In this document: positions 1 through 6,557 of the stretch, one piece after another
How the letters are laid out: each line of letters opens with the position of its first letter
Position numbering within the stretch: the first letter of the stretch is position 1
Source: an uncultured Megamonas sp.
GTDB taxonomy: Bacteria; Bacillota_C; Negativicutes; Selenomonadales; Selenomonadaceae
Direction of reading: 5' to 3'
DNA: 6,995 bases
NCBI GenBank assembly: GCA_900556715.1
Contig: USPM01000038.1
Coordinates: forward strand, 1-6,995
The notes under the pieces: generated by a model
The model's input: the letters and a program-made list of their open reading frames with translations, nothing else
Told to the model about the DNA's origin: nothing
Databases searched by the model: none
Position numbers and translations under genes: made by a program

Positions 1-1811
1 CCTGTACCGAAGCAGAAAATACGAGAATGCTCTAAAAATCTACCTACTACACTTATAACTTCAATATTATCTGTTTTTCCTTCTATTCCTGGTAAAATAC
101 AGCAGATACCACGAATAATCATTTTTATCTTAACGCCAGCTTGAGAAGCTTCTTTTAATGCATCTATTAACTGTCTATCTGTTAAAGAGTTCATTTTCAA
201 GAAAATGCTTGTTTCTTCTCCAGCTTTAGCTTTTTCAATTTCTTCTTTAATTAAATCTAATAAAGTATTTTTTAGACTAACAGGTGCTACTAATAGATTA
301 TTATATTCTCCATAGAGATTATCAATACCCATATTTTGGAAAAATTCTACAGCATCTTTACCTATATCTTCATTGCTAGTTATCAAAGAAATATCCGTAT
401 ATAAAGAAGATGTAGAAGCATTATAGTTACCTGTACCTATTTGTGTAAAGTATTTTATGCCTGTTTTATCTTGTTTCATAACTAAGCAAATTTTGGAATG
501 AACTTTATAGCCTTCCATACCATAAATAACTTTACAGCCAGCATCTTGTAAAAATTCTGCCCAGTTTATATTATTTTCTTCATCAAAACGAGCTCTAAGT
601 TCCATCAAGACAGTTACATCTTTCCCCATTTTAGCTGCCATCGATAAATAATTCATCAATTGAGCTCTATGACTTCCTACACGATATAAAGTAATCTTTA
701 TAGCAAATACTTTTTCGTCTGTTACAGCTTCTTTAATGAACTTCAAGAAAATATCAAAGCTTTGATATGGATATTGTAACATTACATCATTATTTGCCAC
801 ATAATCCATCACACTAGCATTTTCAGGAACACAGCAGATATGAGATGGCTCAAATGGTGGATACATCAAGCTATTTTTCTGTTCTTCATTAAATTTACTA
901 CCTAAGCTGAAAATATAAGATTTATTGATAGGAGATTTATAGATAAAAATTTGTTTTGATGTGATTTTAAATTGTTCTGTGGCATATTTCATCATTGTTG
1001 AATCTATATTGCCTTCTATTTCTAAACGAACAGGCGCAAGTCTTTGTCTTTTCAATAAGACTTCACGTGCATGTTCTAAGAAATCTTCCCCTAAATCTAA
1101 TCGCTCATCATCTAAACTGATATCTGCACTTCTAGTAACAGATAAAATTGCTGTATTTTCTACTTCATAGCCATCAAAAATTTTATCAGCATATGTAGCT
1201 ATAATATCTTCTGTCATCACATAGCGAATTTTAGATTTATTTGGTATATATACGATTTTAGGTAAATTGCTAGGTACTGGAATAATTCCAAAAACTTTTT
1301 TCTTTTTGCGTGTTAAAATTATACCTACATATAACGCTTTATTTAACAAATGAGGAAATGGATGTCTTACATTTATAATTTGTGGAGATAAGAATGGGCT
1401 AATTTGATTGTCGAAATATGTTTTAACATAAGTTTTATCTTTTTGATTTAAAGATTTTACTTTTTTACGTTCAATGCCGTATGTTTTAAGCTGTTTTTCT
1501 ACAGTCGCAAAAATTTTATCAGCTTTTTGATTTAATTGTTTTGTAGCTACAAAGATTTTATCTAATTGCTGACTTGGTGTCATAAAACTTTTATTATCAA
1601 AACCATTTGTATCCACAGAAGCCATTTCATATAGACTACCTACACGTACTCGATAAAACTCATCTAAATTACTAGCATAAATTGCTATAAATTTTAGTCT
1701 TTCATATAGAGGTACATTTTCATCTATGGCTTCTTCTAATACTCTATCATCAAAACGAAGCCATGATAATTCTCTATTTTGTGTATATGATGTATCTATC
1801 TTTTTATGCAT
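1..1811 (-). CDS. ppk: Polyphosphate kinase 1 (partial, C-terminus beyond left edge)
   Basis: Polyphosphate kinase (PPK1 family) reversibly transfers the gamma-phosphate of ATP to a growing inorganic polyphosphate chain. The visible 603 codons contain no stop and match the family from end to end. The N-terminal domain has NRELSWLRF (12-20) and SNLDEFYRVRV (47-57). The head domain has RHPFPHLLNKAL (149-160). The catalytic region has YPYQSF (347-352), IKITLYR (371-377), ELRARFDEE (404-412), KVHSK (436-440) and IGTGNYN (458-464). His438 in KVHSK corresponds to the phosphorylated His435 of E. coli Ppk, and His595 in RFLEHSR to its His592. Arg377 and Arg408 align with the Mg-binding arginines. Family members are about 690-720 residues, so roughly 90-110 residues lie outside the window. 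The ATG at 1811 is preceded by AGAGGGAG and lies inside the end of ppx, overlapping it by 8 bp. This points to translational coupling. No frameshift or missing key residue is seen. Confidence 0.97.
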   Translation of the reverse strand, partial: MHKKIDTSYTQNRELSWLRFDDRVLEEAIDENVPLYERLKFIAIYASNLDEFYRVRVGSLYEMASVDTNGFDNKSFMTPSQQLDKIFVATKQLNQKADKIFATVEKQLKTYGIERKKVKSLNQKDKTYVKTYFDNQISPFLSPQIINVRHPFPHLLNKALYVGIILTRKKKKVFGIIPVPSNLPKIVYIPNKSKIRYVMTEDIIATYADKIFDGYEVENTAILSVTRSADISLDDERLDLGEDFLEHAREVLLKRQRLAPVRLEIEGNIDSTMMKYATEQFKITSKQIFIYKSPINKSYIFSLGSKFNEEQKNSLMYPPFEPSHICCVPENASVMDYVANNDVMLQYPYQSFDIFLKFIKEAVTDEKVFAIKITLYRVGSHRAQLMNYLSMAAKMGKDVTVLMELRARFDEENNINWAEFLQDAGCKVIYGMEGYKVHSKICLVMKQDKTGIKYFTQIGTGNYNASTSSLYTDISLITSNEDIGKDAVEFFQNMGIDNLYGEYNNLLVAPVSLKNTLLDLIKEEIEKAKAGEETSIFLKMNSLTDRQLIDALKEASQAGVKIKMIIRGICCILPGIEGKTDNIEVISVVGRFLEHSRIFCFGT

Positions 1812-2736
1812 TCTGTTCTCCCTCTTTAGTTAATACTTGCTTATATAAATATCCTTCACGTACGCCTGCACGACTTACATAAATGCTTTGTACGTTAAAA
1901 TATTTAACAATAGTATTTAAGATTATCATACCTGGCATAATTGTACGCACACGTTCAGGTACGACTTTTAATAATGTTTCTAAAGTTTCACGAGGTACTA
2001 ATTTTTTATTTTCACGGTTTTCTAGTTTTTTAACCATCCAATTTAAATTTTCAGCAATGACAAAACGATTATTTTTACTTAAATCATAAAAATAACTATT
2101 TAATCTATCTACATTACGAATAGTTCCACCTACACCACAAACATATGGACAATCGCCCCATTGGTCTACATCGTAACGAACTATCATTTCTCTTACGCAT
2201 TCTTCAATTTTTTTGCGTTCTTTTTTTGTTGGGAATAAATGTTTTACAAATTTTGTATACATGCTTAAAGAACCGATTGGTAAGCTTATAGAATTTTGTA
2301 TTTGCATATTATTATACATAACTAATTCTGTACTACCGCCACCAATATCTACTAATAAACCACTTTTTAAATCAATAGTTCTAGCTGCACCAACAAAATC
2401 ATATTCAGCTTCTTGAGCACCACTTAATAAATTAATAGCTAATCCTGTTCTATCTTCAATTTCACTAACTGCTGCTTGACTATTAGAAATATTTCTTAAA
2501 GATGCAGTAGCAAAAACATGTAAATTATTTACACCTAAATCTTTAGCTAATAAATTAAAACTATCCAAGATATAGCAAGCTCTATTGATACCGTCTGCTA
2601 CCATCATACCATCTTGAATAAATGATGCTAATTCTGCCATTTCTTTTTTATTTAAAAGTACTCTTGGTTTACCACCTTCTACTTTATAAATAACAAGACG
2701 CATTGTATTTGAACCAATATCTACAATACCATACAT
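1804..2736 (-). CDS. ppx: Exopolyphosphatase, Ppx/GppA family (short form)
   Basis: This is a 310-residue Ppx/GppA phosphatase of the ASKHA (actin-like ATPase) fold, expected to remove terminal phosphates from polyphosphate or to hydrolyse pppGpp. Visible motifs in order are the phosphate-1 loop DIGSNTMRL (6-14), TASLRN (77-82), the acidic segment GAQEAEYDF (107-114 region, holding the likely catalytic Glu), the phosphate-2 loop DIGGGSTEL (130-138), GVGGT (201-205) and the C-terminal SRAGVREGYLY (288-298). The length covers only the two phosphatase domains. The C-terminal HD-like domains of the roughly 500-residue E. coli Ppx and GppA are absent. The start at 2736 follows AGGAGGG with good spacing. 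The stop overlaps the ppk start by 8 bp. Adjacency to ppk favours polyphosphate over pppGpp as the main substrate, but sequence alone cannot exclude pppGpp activity. Confidence 0.93.
   Translation of the reverse strand: MYGIVDIGSNTMRLVIYKVEGGKPRVLLNKKEMAELASFIQDGMMVADGINRACYILDSFNLLAKDLGVNNLHVFATASLRNISNSQAAVSEIEDRTGLAINLLSGAQEAEYDFVGAARTIDLKSGLLVDIGGGSTELVMYNNMQIQNSISLPIGSLSMYTKFVKHLFPTKKERKKIEECVREMIVRYDVDQWGDCPYVCGVGGTIRNVDRLNSYFYDLSKNNRFVIAENLNWMVKKLENRENKKLVPRETLETLLKVVPERVRTIMPGMIILNTIVKYFNVQSIYVSRAGVREGYLYKQVLTKEGEQNA
1818..1825 (-). promoter_or_regulatory. Shine-Dalgarno of ppk, inside ppx
   Basis: The minus strand reads AGAGGGAG, six nucleotides before the ppk ATG at 1811, and lies within the last codons of ppx. 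It fixes the ppk start. It also means that ribosomes finishing ppx at 1804-1806 are already at the ppk initiation site, since the overlap is ATGCATAA. Confidence 0.75.
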
Positions 2737-2825
2737 CTAAATCCCTCCTACTCTATTTTAAATATAATATTTTTTTATGCTAAATTCTATATATCCCCTC
2801 GTTTTTCCTTCACTATTTTACAAAA

Positions 2826-2854
2826 ATATTACAAAATACAATCTTTTTACTAAA
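2826..2854 (-). promoter_or_regulatory. Candidate promoter of ppx-ppk
   Basis: On the minus strand, TTTAGT (2854-2849) is followed after 17 nt by TAATAT (2831-2826), about 90 nt upstream of the ppx start. The -10 box is good and the -35 box is weak (3 of 6). An overlapping alternative is TTGTAT (2841-2836) with TAAAAT (2820-2815), but its 15-nt spacer is short. The region is so AT-rich that such boxes arise by chance. A promoter is expected here because a terminator-like hairpin lies just upstream. The exact site is uncertain. Confidence 0.3.
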
Positions 2855-2860
2855 ATAGAC

Positions 2861-2901
2861 AAAAATAATAGCATTCTTCGTTTCACAACTTAGAATGCTG
2901 T
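2861..2901 (-). terminator. Probable intrinsic terminator downstream of cca
   Basis: AGAATGCT (2892-2899) and AGCATTCT (2870-2877) form an 8-bp stem that a U-G wobble and one A-U pair extend at the base. A small inner GTT/AAC helix (2880-2882 with 2887-2889) lies within the loop. On the minus strand the stem is followed by ATTATTTTTG, an interrupted T-tract. It lies about 120 nt past the cca stop and before the ppx promoter region, as expected for a boundary between transcription units. The stem has modest GC content, so efficiency may be partial. On the plus strand the trailing T-run is poorer and there is no gene to terminate. Confidence 0.6.
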
Positions 2902-3018
2902 ATTTATAAATTTTATTTATTATCTACTTCAATAATAGATTAATTTCACCTTTAATAATATTATAGTATAAAAATAAGAAAATTAAATATAAGAAATGTT
3001 AAATCTTTGTAAAATTTT

Positions 3019-4251
3019 CTAAGCTTCTACTTCTATATTCTGCTTAAATAATTTAATTTGCTCATTTCTTATCCAATCACCAATCGCTTTGCCTTTCAAA
3101 TTTGCTGGACAATTTTTCATAGATACACTATGAATTTTTTGGAGATAACTATGATAATCTGCTAAATAATAGGGCAATGATTTACTATCTGCCAAAATCA
3201 CACAATTAAAGCCAGCAAAGCCTAAAGGATTTTTCTCTACCGTCAATAAAAAATCGACAATTTTTCCTACTTTTCCTAGTCTAGCTGCTCGCATATGTTC
3301 TTTGATGACAAATAATCCACCTTGCAACCATTTTTTAGGAAGCGTCATGCGTTTATTCCATGCTTTTAATACAGCTAAACCTTTTTCTTCATGTCCATAA
3401 TGATGAGGTAACATTTCTTTTGGCGTTACACCTTTGCCCAAATCATGCACAAGACCTGCAAAACGCACAGCGACATCATCTGTCATATCAGCAACTAAAT
3501 CCACAATCTCCATAGTATGCTCAAACGCATCACCTTCTGGATGAAATGCTACAGGTTGAGTTTTCCCTATCAAGGCATAGATTTCAGGAAATAAGATTTC
3601 CAATAAATCCGCTTTCACTAGACTGCGGAAAAATATTGAGGGTTTCTTTGTTTTTAATGCACGTTGTAATTCATTAAAAATGCGTTCTTGTGGCTCTGAT
3701 TTTATTTCCTCTCTACATGCTCGCATCAAATTTACAGTATCTTCATTGATTTTAAAATTTAATTCACAAGCCTGACGCGCAGCTCGAAGCGCTCTCACAG
3801 GGTCCTCTTTAAAATGATGTGATACTGCTTTGATACATCTTTTTTCAATATCTTCTCGTCCTTTATATGGGTCAATTATTTTTCCATCACGTACGCGGTA
3901 AGCTATGCTATTCATAGTCGTATCTCTACGATATAAATCTTCTTCAATCGTTACTTTTTCATCATAATCTACAATAAAACCTGTATAACCTATACCTGTT
4001 TTTCTTTCCTTACGGGCAAAAGCTACTTCGCATTCTTTGTCTTCAATTTTTACTAAATACACAGGAAAAGATTTTCCTACTTTTTTTGCCTTTGGAAAAT
4101 TTTGTTTAAAATCATCTTCTTTTACATGACAAATGACAAAATCTTTATCTTTAGGAATAACACCTCGTATTTTATCACGCACCCAGCCACCTACAATATA
4201 TAAAGTGCCACCTAAATCATCTATCTTCTGTGAAAACTCCATTTCATTCAT
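3019..4251 (-). CDS. cca: CCA tRNA nucleotidyltransferase with HD domain (multifunctional Cca type)
   Basis: This class II nucleotidyltransferase adds or repairs the 3'-terminal CCA of tRNAs. The 410 residues match E. coli Cca over their whole length. The N-terminal catalytic head has IVGGWVRD (19-26), the metal-binding DKD (35-37: Asp35 and Asp37), EDLYRRDTTMNS (104-115) and the nucleotide-selecting motif EDPVR (149-153). An HD phosphohydrolase domain follows, with HPEGD (237-241), His245, VHDLGKG (268-274) and His319. The last stretch, NLKGKAIGDWIRNEQIKLF (384-402), resembles the E. coli tail. In E. coli Cca the HD domain has phosphatase and 2',3'-cyclic phosphodiesterase activity; that is inferred here. 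The ATG at 4251 is preceded by AGGTGA 9 nt upstream and is preferred over the in-frame Met4. The gene starts just past the thrB terminator with almost no space for a promoter. All key residues are present. Confidence 0.95.
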   Translation of the reverse strand: MNEMEFSQKIDDLGGTLYIVGGWVRDKIRGVIPKDKDFVICHVKEDDFKQNFPKAKKVGKSFPVYLVKIEDKECEVAFARKERKTGIGYTGFIVDYDEKVTIEEDLYRRDTTMNSIAYRVRDGKIIDPYKGREDIEKRCIKAVSHHFKEDPVRALRAARQACELNFKINEDTVNLMRACREEIKSEPQERIFNELQRALKTKKPSIFFRSLVKADLLEILFPEIYALIGKTQPVAFHPEGDAFEHTMEIVDLVADMTDDVAVRFAGLVHDLGKGVTPKEMLPHHYGHEEKGLAVLKAWNKRMTLPKKWLQGGLFVIKEHMRAARLGKVGKIVDFLLTVEKNPLGFAGFNCVILADSKSLPYYLADYHSYLQKIHSVSMKNCPANLKGKAIGDWIRNEQIKLFKQNIEVEA

Positions 4252-4272
4252 AATTTTAAATCACCTACTTAT

Positions 4273-4309
4273 AAAAAAACCCAGTTAGATATAATATCTA
4301 CTGGGTTTT
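4273..4309 (-). terminator. Strong intrinsic terminator after thrB
   Basis: AAAACCCAGT (4276-4285) pairs with ACTGGGTTTT (4300-4309). The stem continues as AGATA/TATCT (4287-4291 with 4295-4299) around a TAA loop, with one bulged base at 4286. On the minus strand the stem runs into seven consecutive T (complement of 4273-4279). It begins 8 nt after the thrB stop and should end the pheB-hom-thrB transcript. On the plus strand the tail is TTTTATTTTAATTT, so it could act in both directions, but no plus-strand gene is seen. Confidence 0.9.
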
Positions 4310-4317
4310 ATTTTAAT

Positions 4318-5232
4318 TTATTCTATTACCATAGCACCTTTATTATCAATATCTAATACTAAGTATTTAGAGCTAATATTATGTTTTGCAAAAGCCTCAA
4401 CCATTGCTTTACCGATTTCTTCACCATTTTCTATCGTATAAGCAATAAGTGTTGGGCCTGCTCCACTTATAGTTGTACCAAGTGCACCTTTAGAATTTGC
4501 TGCTGCAAATACATCATACATACCAGGAATTAAATCTGCTCTATATGGTTGATGTAATTTATCTGCAAAAGCACCTTTTAAAGCTTCTATTTTTCCTTGA
4601 CAAATAGCTGCAATAATCATAGCTGTATGACCAATGTTAAAAATAGCATCTTTTAATGGCACTTCTTGTTTTAAAGCTGCTCTAGCTTTTTTAGTTGGTA
4701 AATAAAAGTCAGGTATAGCCACTACCATTTTTAAATCAAAATTTGGCATAAAAGATACATATTCTAATTTATAATCAGTTTTTGTGCTGACTGTTATTCC
4801 GCCAAATAAAGCAGGTGCTACATTATCAGGGTGTCCTTCAATCTCAGTAGCTAACTCAAATATATCCTGTATAGAAAATCTATTATTCAAAAATACATTA
4901 GCTGCAAATAATCCCGCTACTATAGCAGTAGCACTACTACCAAGACCACGTGATAATGGCACATTATTTGTCATCTTTATATATGCCCCTTGATATTTTT
5001 TATCCAAGTGAGCTTTAGCTAATAATTTTTCAATAGAACGCCATACCATATTTCTTTCATCACAAGGTATATTAGCAGCACCATCACCATATATTTCTAT
5101 ACATAGATTTTTTTCTTCTAAAAGTTTTAATTCCAATTCATTGTAAATACTACAGGCAATACCCATAACATCAAAACCAGGGCCACAATTAGCAGTAGTA
5201 CCTGGTACTCTTACTTTGACAAAATCACTCAT
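4318..5232 (-). CDS. thrB: Homoserine kinase (GHMP kinase family)
   Basis: Homoserine kinase phosphorylates L-homoserine to O-phospho-L-homoserine with ATP, the step before threonine synthase, in the cytoplasm. The 304 residues are the usual family length. The N-terminal substrate-side motif GTTANCGPGFDVMG is at 11-24. The GHMP ATP-binding loop PLSRGLGSSATA is at 92-103. EIEGHPDNVAPAL, with the conserved acidic residue (Glu130), is at 130-142. The C-terminal GHMP motif TTISGAGPT is at 253-261. The start codon lies 2 nt after the hom stop and has a consensus AGGAGG 7 nt upstream inside the end of hom, so the two are co-transcribed and likely translationally coupled. An intrinsic terminator follows the stop. 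The neighbours make homoserine kinase clearly preferable to other GHMP kinases. Confidence 0.97.
   Translation of the reverse strand: MSDFVKVRVPGTTANCGPGFDVMGIACSIYNELELKLLEEKNLCIEIYGDGAANIPCDERNMVWRSIEKLLAKAHLDKKYQGAYIKMTNNVPLSRGLGSSATAIVAGLFAANVFLNNRFSIQDIFELATEIEGHPDNVAPALFGGITVSTKTDYKLEYVSFMPNFDLKMVVAIPDFYLPTKKARAALKQEVPLKDAIFNIGHTAMIIAAICQGKIEALKGAFADKLHQPYRADLIPGMYDVFAAANSKGALGTTISGAGPTLIAYTIENGEEIGKAMVEAFAKHNISSKYLVLDIDNKGAMVIE
4320..4349 (-). promoter_or_regulatory. Candidate promoter for cca inside the 3' end of thrB
   Basis: TTGATA (4349-4344; 5 of 6 to consensus) and TAGAAT (4325-4320; 5 of 6) are separated by 18 nt on the minus strand, within the last ten or so codons of thrB. 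The predicted transcription start, near 4313, would lie just before the thrB terminator hairpin. A transcript from it would therefore carry that hairpin at its 5' end before reaching cca. The boxes also have to encode thrB residues, so they may be coincidental. Confidence 0.3.
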
Positions 5233-5234
5233 AA

Positions 5235-6530
5235 TTAAACCTCCTGAGGCATTACTACTCGGATAATATTAGAGATCTCATGTACCACATCTAAATTATT
5301 TAAACGAATTTTGAGGTCTTCAATTTGATTATTATTCACATTATGAGTAATTGCTACTATTTCGGAAAATTCTCCGACTTTACGTTTTTGAATTACAGAA
5401 TATAAACTTACATTACTTTCACCAAAAGCTGTAGCAATCGCACCTAATACACCAGATTTATCTTCTACTAATAAACGAACATAATATGCTGATAAAACTT
5501 TATCAGGTGGACATAATTGTTTTTCTTCATAACAAGTGCAACGGATTTTACCAAAACGATCTTTACCCATATCACGTGCTACATCAATAATATCTGCTAA
5601 AACTGCTGAAGCTGTTGGACGTTCACCTGCTCCTTGACCATAGAACATAGTATCACCAACGGCATTACCATGAATGAATATAGCATTAAATACATTGCGA
5701 ACTGATGCCAATGGATGATCTTTACTGATAAATGTTGGATGTACACGAACATCAATACCATCTTCAGTATGTTTAGCTATAGCTAATAATTTTATGATAT
5801 AACCTAACTCCTTAGCATAAGTTATATCTTCTGGTGTAATATTAGTAATTCCTTCTACTTTTACATCATCTAAACTTACACGCGTATTAAATGCAATTGA
5901 AGATAAAATAGCGGCTTTTCTTGCGGCATCTAATCCAGCAACATCTGCTGTAGGATCTGCTTCTGCATAACCTTTAGCTTGAGCTTTTGCTAGAGCAGTA
6001 TCATAGTCCATACCTTGCTCTGTCATTTTAGTCAACATATAATTAGTTGTCCCGTTTACAATACCGATTAACTCTGTGATTTTATTTGCTGTTAAACATT
6101 GTTTTAAAGGAGTGATAATAGGTATACCGCCAGCAACGCTTGCTTCAAACATAAAATCTACATCATGTTTTTCTGCTGCATCAAACATATCTTTACCAAA
6201 CTGTGCTAAGACATCTTTATTTGCTGTAACTACATGTTTACCTTTTTCCATGGCTTTTAACATATATTCACGAGCCGGATGTATACCACCCAATAATTCT
6301 ACGATAATATCAATGCTTTCATCATTTAAGATATCATCAATATTATCTGTGAAAACTACATTTCCAGTAAAATCACGTTTTTTATTTAAATTGCGAACTA
6401 AAACTTTACTCACTTCAATATCATTGCCGATTTTTGCTTTGATATCATGATAATTTTCTTGTAAAACTTTTAAAACTCCTGTGCCTACTGTGCCACAACC
6501 TAATAAACCTAATTTTATCTTCTTTGCCAT
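5235..6530 (-). CDS. hom: Homoserine dehydrogenase with C-terminal ACT domain
   Basis: Homoserine dehydrogenase reduces L-aspartate 4-semialdehyde to L-homoserine with NAD(P)H, the branch point to threonine and methionine. The 431 residues match the monofunctional family length. The Rossmann nucleotide-binding motif GLLGCGTVGTGV is at 8-19. TANKD is at 102-106 (Lys105 is a catalytic candidate). NGTTNYM is at 159-165. The signature segment from GYAEADPTADVAGLD to Lys205 spans 187-205, with the second conserved lysine in DAARK. A C-terminal ACT domain runs from about 349 (YYVRLLVEDKSGVLG onward) to about 427 and is the probable site of threonine feedback inhibition. There is no N-terminal aspartokinase domain, so this is not a ThrA/MetL fusion. 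The ATG at 6530 follows a GAGGGA sequence. The gap to upstream pheB is 27 nt, and thrB follows after 2 nt. Confidence 0.97.
   Translation of the reverse strand: MAKKIKLGLLGCGTVGTGVLKVLQENYHDIKAKIGNDIEVSKVLVRNLNKKRDFTGNVVFTDNIDDILNDESIDIIVELLGGIHPAREYMLKAMEKGKHVVTANKDVLAQFGKDMFDAAEKHDVDFMFEASVAGGIPIITPLKQCLTANKITELIGIVNGTTNYMLTKMTEQGMDYDTALAKAQAKGYAEADPTADVAGLDAARKAAILSSIAFNTRVSLDDVKVEGITNITPEDITYAKELGYIIKLLAIAKHTEDGIDVRVHPTFISKDHPLASVRNVFNAIFIHGNAVGDTMFYGQGAGERPTASAVLADIIDVARDMGKDRFGKIRCTCYEEKQLCPPDKVLSAYYVRLLVEDKSGVLGAIATAFGESNVSLYSVIQKRKVGEFSEIVAITHNVNNNQIEDLKIRLNNLDVVHEISNIIRVVMPQEV
5240..5245 (-). promoter_or_regulatory. Shine-Dalgarno of thrB, inside hom
   Basis: A perfect AGGAGG lies in the last codons of hom, with 7 nt to the thrB ATG at 5232. 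It decides the thrB start and supports coupling of the two genes. Confidence 0.85.
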
Positions 6531-6557
6531 AAATATCCCTCTTCCAAGACTAAACTT

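Larger units (their letters stand above)
2737..3018. other. AT-rich intergenic region between cca and ppx
   Basis: This 282-nt non-coding gap separates two minus-strand genes and is extremely AT-rich. On the minus strand it holds, in order of transcription, the 3' flank of cca with a TATAAT box at 2965-2960, a hairpin with a T-rich tail (2901-2861), promoter-like boxes (2854-2815), and the ppx ribosome binding site. No open reading frame with a plausible start and ribosome binding site, tRNA or known riboswitch is apparent on either strand. Confidence 0.7.

Noticed and set aside
756..773. YPYQSF in Ppk where many PPK1 proteins have HPY-x-SF, considered as a lost histidine
   Set aside because: E. 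coli Ppk also has YPY at this place, and the phosphorylated histidine is His438 in KVHSK, which is present. This is normal family variation.
961..1170. Short plus-strand open frame inside ppk
   Set aside because: It lies antisense to conserved PPK1 coding sequence and has no convincing ribosome binding site or protein similarity. The same reasoning applies to the small plus-strand frames within ppx (1883-2089, 2213-2416) and thrB (4784-4993).
2878..2895. Possible Rex-type operator (minus strand TTGTGAAAC in the hairpin loop)
   Set aside because: Only one half-site, TTGTGAA, is present. The facing half lacks TTCACAA, and the bases lie within the terminator hairpin.
2951..2970. AT palindrome (ATAATATTAT) as an operator
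   Set aside because: It consists purely of A and T in a very AT-rich spacer, and symmetry of this length is expected by chance.
6076..6450. 124-codon open frame on the plus strand antisense to hom
   Set aside because: It is fully contained within hom, has a low-complexity Ser/Phe/Ile-rich translation with no recognisable domain, and is typical of a shadow frame in AT-rich DNA.
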